Below, piece after piece: positions 4,529 through 5,382 of a DNA stretch of 5,382 bases (position 1 is the stretch's first letter; each line of letters opens with the position of its first letter). Location: positions 1-5,382 of the forward strand of contig CALDSL010000353.1 in the NCBI GenBank assembly GCA_937920255.1, read 5' to 3'. Both the position numbers and the translations under genes were made by a program. The notes under the pieces were generated by a model. It saw only the letters and a list, made by a program, of their open reading frames with translations. It was not told the DNA's origin and searched no databases. This DNA comes from an uncultured Anaerolineaceae bacterium (GTDB lineage Bacteria; Chloroflexota; Anaerolineae; Anaerolineales; Anaerolineaceae).

Positions 4529-4688
4529 TTATTTGATAACTCGCACAAAAGCGCACTGCGAAGGTGCGAAGTACGCTAAGAAAAACGCGAAGCAAAACGT
4601 TTTAAAATTTCTTCGCGTTTCCTTCGCGCTCTTCGCTTCTTCGCGGTGAAATCTTTTTGCGTGGCCCGTAAAGCGCGACCGGCTTTTG
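4529..4688 (-). repeat. Dispersed repeat, copy B (long form, inverted relative to copy A)
   Basis: Two blocks, 4529-4567 and 4642-4688, match copy A in reverse complement at about 95 percent. They are separated by about 74 bases rich in GCGAAG/CTTCGC iterations that copy A lacks. That insert holds a perfect ten-pair stem, AAACGCGAAG (4583-4592) with CTTCGCGTTT (4611-4620). One strand can be read as a Lys/Ala-rich peptide (TKAHCEGAKYAKKNAK), a frequent artefact of such repeats rather than a gene. Confidence 0.88.
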
Positions 4689-4706
4689 GGGGGAGTTAGA
4701 GGGGGG

Positions 4707-4856
4707 GCGTTCCTCGCCTACGATTCACGCAATCGTTGAAACATATCTCTGCCTATAGACCACCATGCAGATCCTCCAATTACTCCCTACCATAAAAACA
4801 CCAGCGATCTCGCGCCTTGTACAACCTCATTCCGCCGCCTTGCCCATCTTGAATCC
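4707..4856. other. Non-coding spacer before the lipoprotein gene
   Basis: Apart from the element at 4447-4706, the 503-base interval 4396-4898 has no convincing gene. This part has mixed composition, stops in all frames, and one 8-bp palindrome, TTGTACAA (4817-4824). I see no RNA gene in it. Confidence 0.6.
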
Positions 4857-4878
4857 TATAATGTAGACTGCTTATCAT
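4849..4878 (+). promoter_or_regulatory. Promoter region of the lipoprotein gene
   Basis: A perfect TATAAT at 4857-4862 would start transcription near 4869 and leave a leader of about 30 nt, but no good -35 box lies 16-18 bases upstream. An alternative pair, TTGAAT (4849-4854) with TATCAT (4873-4878) at an 18-base spacing, would give a leader of only about 14 nt. I favour the TATAAT box. Confidence 0.45.
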
Positions 4879-4898
4879 TAACCGGTTTAGGAGAAAGA

Positions 4899-5382
4899 AT
4901 GCGAAAAACCCTGGCATTCCTGGTTCTGCTCGTCGTCACTGCCTGCGCGCCGCAGGCCACCGCCGCCCCTACCGCCGCGCCGGCGGCCACCAGCACGTTC
5001 GCCGCGGAGCCTACCGCGGCGCCCACAAATGCTCCCGTGGATGCCCCAACTGAAGCTCCGACCAGCGCGCCGGCGGATGGCTGGCAGACCTACACCAACC
5101 CCGACTTCGGTTTCAGCTTCCGCTACCCGGCCGGCTGGTTTGGCCCGGAAGTGTACATCGTCGAAAGTACCCTGCGGGCCGAGATCGGCTCGGATGTGGT
5201 TTACCCTTACGGCACCGGGCCGGAAGAGCGCCAGTACTCGCTTACCGATTCGTACTACATCGTGTTCCAGTACACCAAAAACAACAACAACACCTTCTGG
5301 CAGGACACCTACCAGGCCTTGGAAACCATGCAGGACGGCGAGACGCGCTCGGACGCGCGCAGCATGCTCATCCGCGTGCGGG
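4899..5382 (+). CDS. Secreted lipoprotein with Ala/Pro/Thr linker (partial, 3' end outside window)
   Basis: ATG 4899 follows AGGAG (4889-4893) at five bases, and 161 codons are visible before the window ends. Residues 1-15 (MRKTLAFLVLLVVTA) form a lipoprotein signal peptide with basic n-region and hydrophobic core. The lipobox V-T-A-C places the lipidated Cys at residue 16, so the mature protein should be anchored on the outer face of the cytoplasmic membrane. Residues 17-60 are a low-complexity Ala/Pro/Thr linker that would hold the next domain away from the membrane. From residue 61 a folded domain begins, GWQTYTNPDFGFSFRYPAGW, an opening common to extracellular lipoproteins of Anaerolineae-type bacteria and distantly like PsbP-type domains. 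It continues through SYYIVFQYTKNNNNTFWQDT (118-137). The function is unknown, and no transporter or enzyme motif is visible in the part present. Confidence 0.85.
   Translation, partial: MRKTLAFLVLLVVTACAPQATAAPTAAPAATSTFAAEPTAAPTNAPVDAPTEAPTSAPADGWQTYTNPDFGFSFRYPAGWFGPEVYIVESTLRAEIGSDVVYPYGTGPEERQYSLTDSYYIVFQYTKNNNNTFWQDTYQALETMQDGETRSDARSMLIRVR

Larger units (their letters stand above)
4447..4706. mobile_element. Nested palindromic MITE-like element
   Basis: The outer arms 4447-4469 and 4684-4706 are inverted repeats (20 of 23 positions: CCCCCCTC, three differing bases, CTCCCCCCAAAA). Inside lies a second pair of perfect 13-bp inverted repeats, CTCCCCCCAAAAG (4507-4519) and CTTTTGGGGGGAG (4683-4695), which bound a 189-bp segment containing repeat copy B. 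The interior is itself an imperfect long hairpin built from GCGAAG iterations. There is no transposase and no reading frame of its own. I see no clear target duplication at 4507/4695. 'MITE-like' describes the structure; mobility is inferred only from the second copy at 479-563. Confidence 0.6.

Noticed and set aside
4529..4688. CRISPR array or tandem repeat array
   Set aside because: The GCGAAG units are short, irregularly spaced and arranged as an inverted repeat, with no constant repeat plus unique spacer pattern and no cas genes.
4707..4898. Small RNA or tRNA before the lipoprotein gene
   Set aside because: No cloverleaf, conserved RNA motif or hairpin with T-run is visible; only a promoter-like stretch near 4857.

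Overview
The window looks like chromosomal DNA from a GC-rich environmental bacterium. I favour Chloroflexota (Anaerolineae-like), with moderate confidence. The reasons are a NarL-type receiver fragment, a lipoprotein with a long Ala/Pro/Thr linker and a 'YTNPDFGFSFRYPAGW' start to its mature domain, stand-alone B3/B4 and unusual GNAT genes, and intergenic spaces filled with GCGAAG-type and GTAGAGACGC-type repeats. No database search was possible. There is no rRNA, tRNA, CRISPR array, transposase or phage gene.

Layout. 1-143 is the 3' end of a response-regulator-like gene that stops just after its receiver domain. 229-345 is a 38-residue lysine-rich protein with its own sigma70-like promoter and a near-ideal ribosome binding site. 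346-601 is non-coding and holds hairpins and the shorter copy (A) of a dispersed repeat. 602-1447 (+) is a GNAT acetyltransferase with a probable degenerate second GNAT half. It converges, with an 11-nt gap, on 2580-1459 (-), a class V PLP-dependent aminotransferase-fold enzyme. 2581-2738 is a divergent control region with a 12-bp perfect palindrome and a good promoter for 2739-3419 (+), a free-standing B3/B4 (PheRS beta editing-like) domain protein. 3420-3615 holds a 14-bp palindrome and two tandem copies of a 79-bp hairpin unit. 3616-4395 (+) is a second, unrelated GNAT-like gene whose acetyl-CoA loop has lost both glycines. 4396-4898 is non-coding and is dominated by a nested palindromic, MITE-like element (4447-4706) that carries copy B of the dispersed repeat in inverted orientation to copy A. 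4899 to the end is the start of a secreted lipoprotein.

The genes do not form one obvious operon. Most have their own ribosome binding site and are separated by hairpin-rich spacers. The only tight arrangements are the convergent GNAT/aminotransferase pair and the divergent aminotransferase/B3-B4 pair, which may share regulation. I see no clear new multi-gene system. The strongest unusual signals are the two-copy inverted repeat with its nested palindrome, the tandem 79-bp hairpin units, the Gly-to-Arg GNAT loop, the receiver without an output domain, and the tiny lysine-rich gene.
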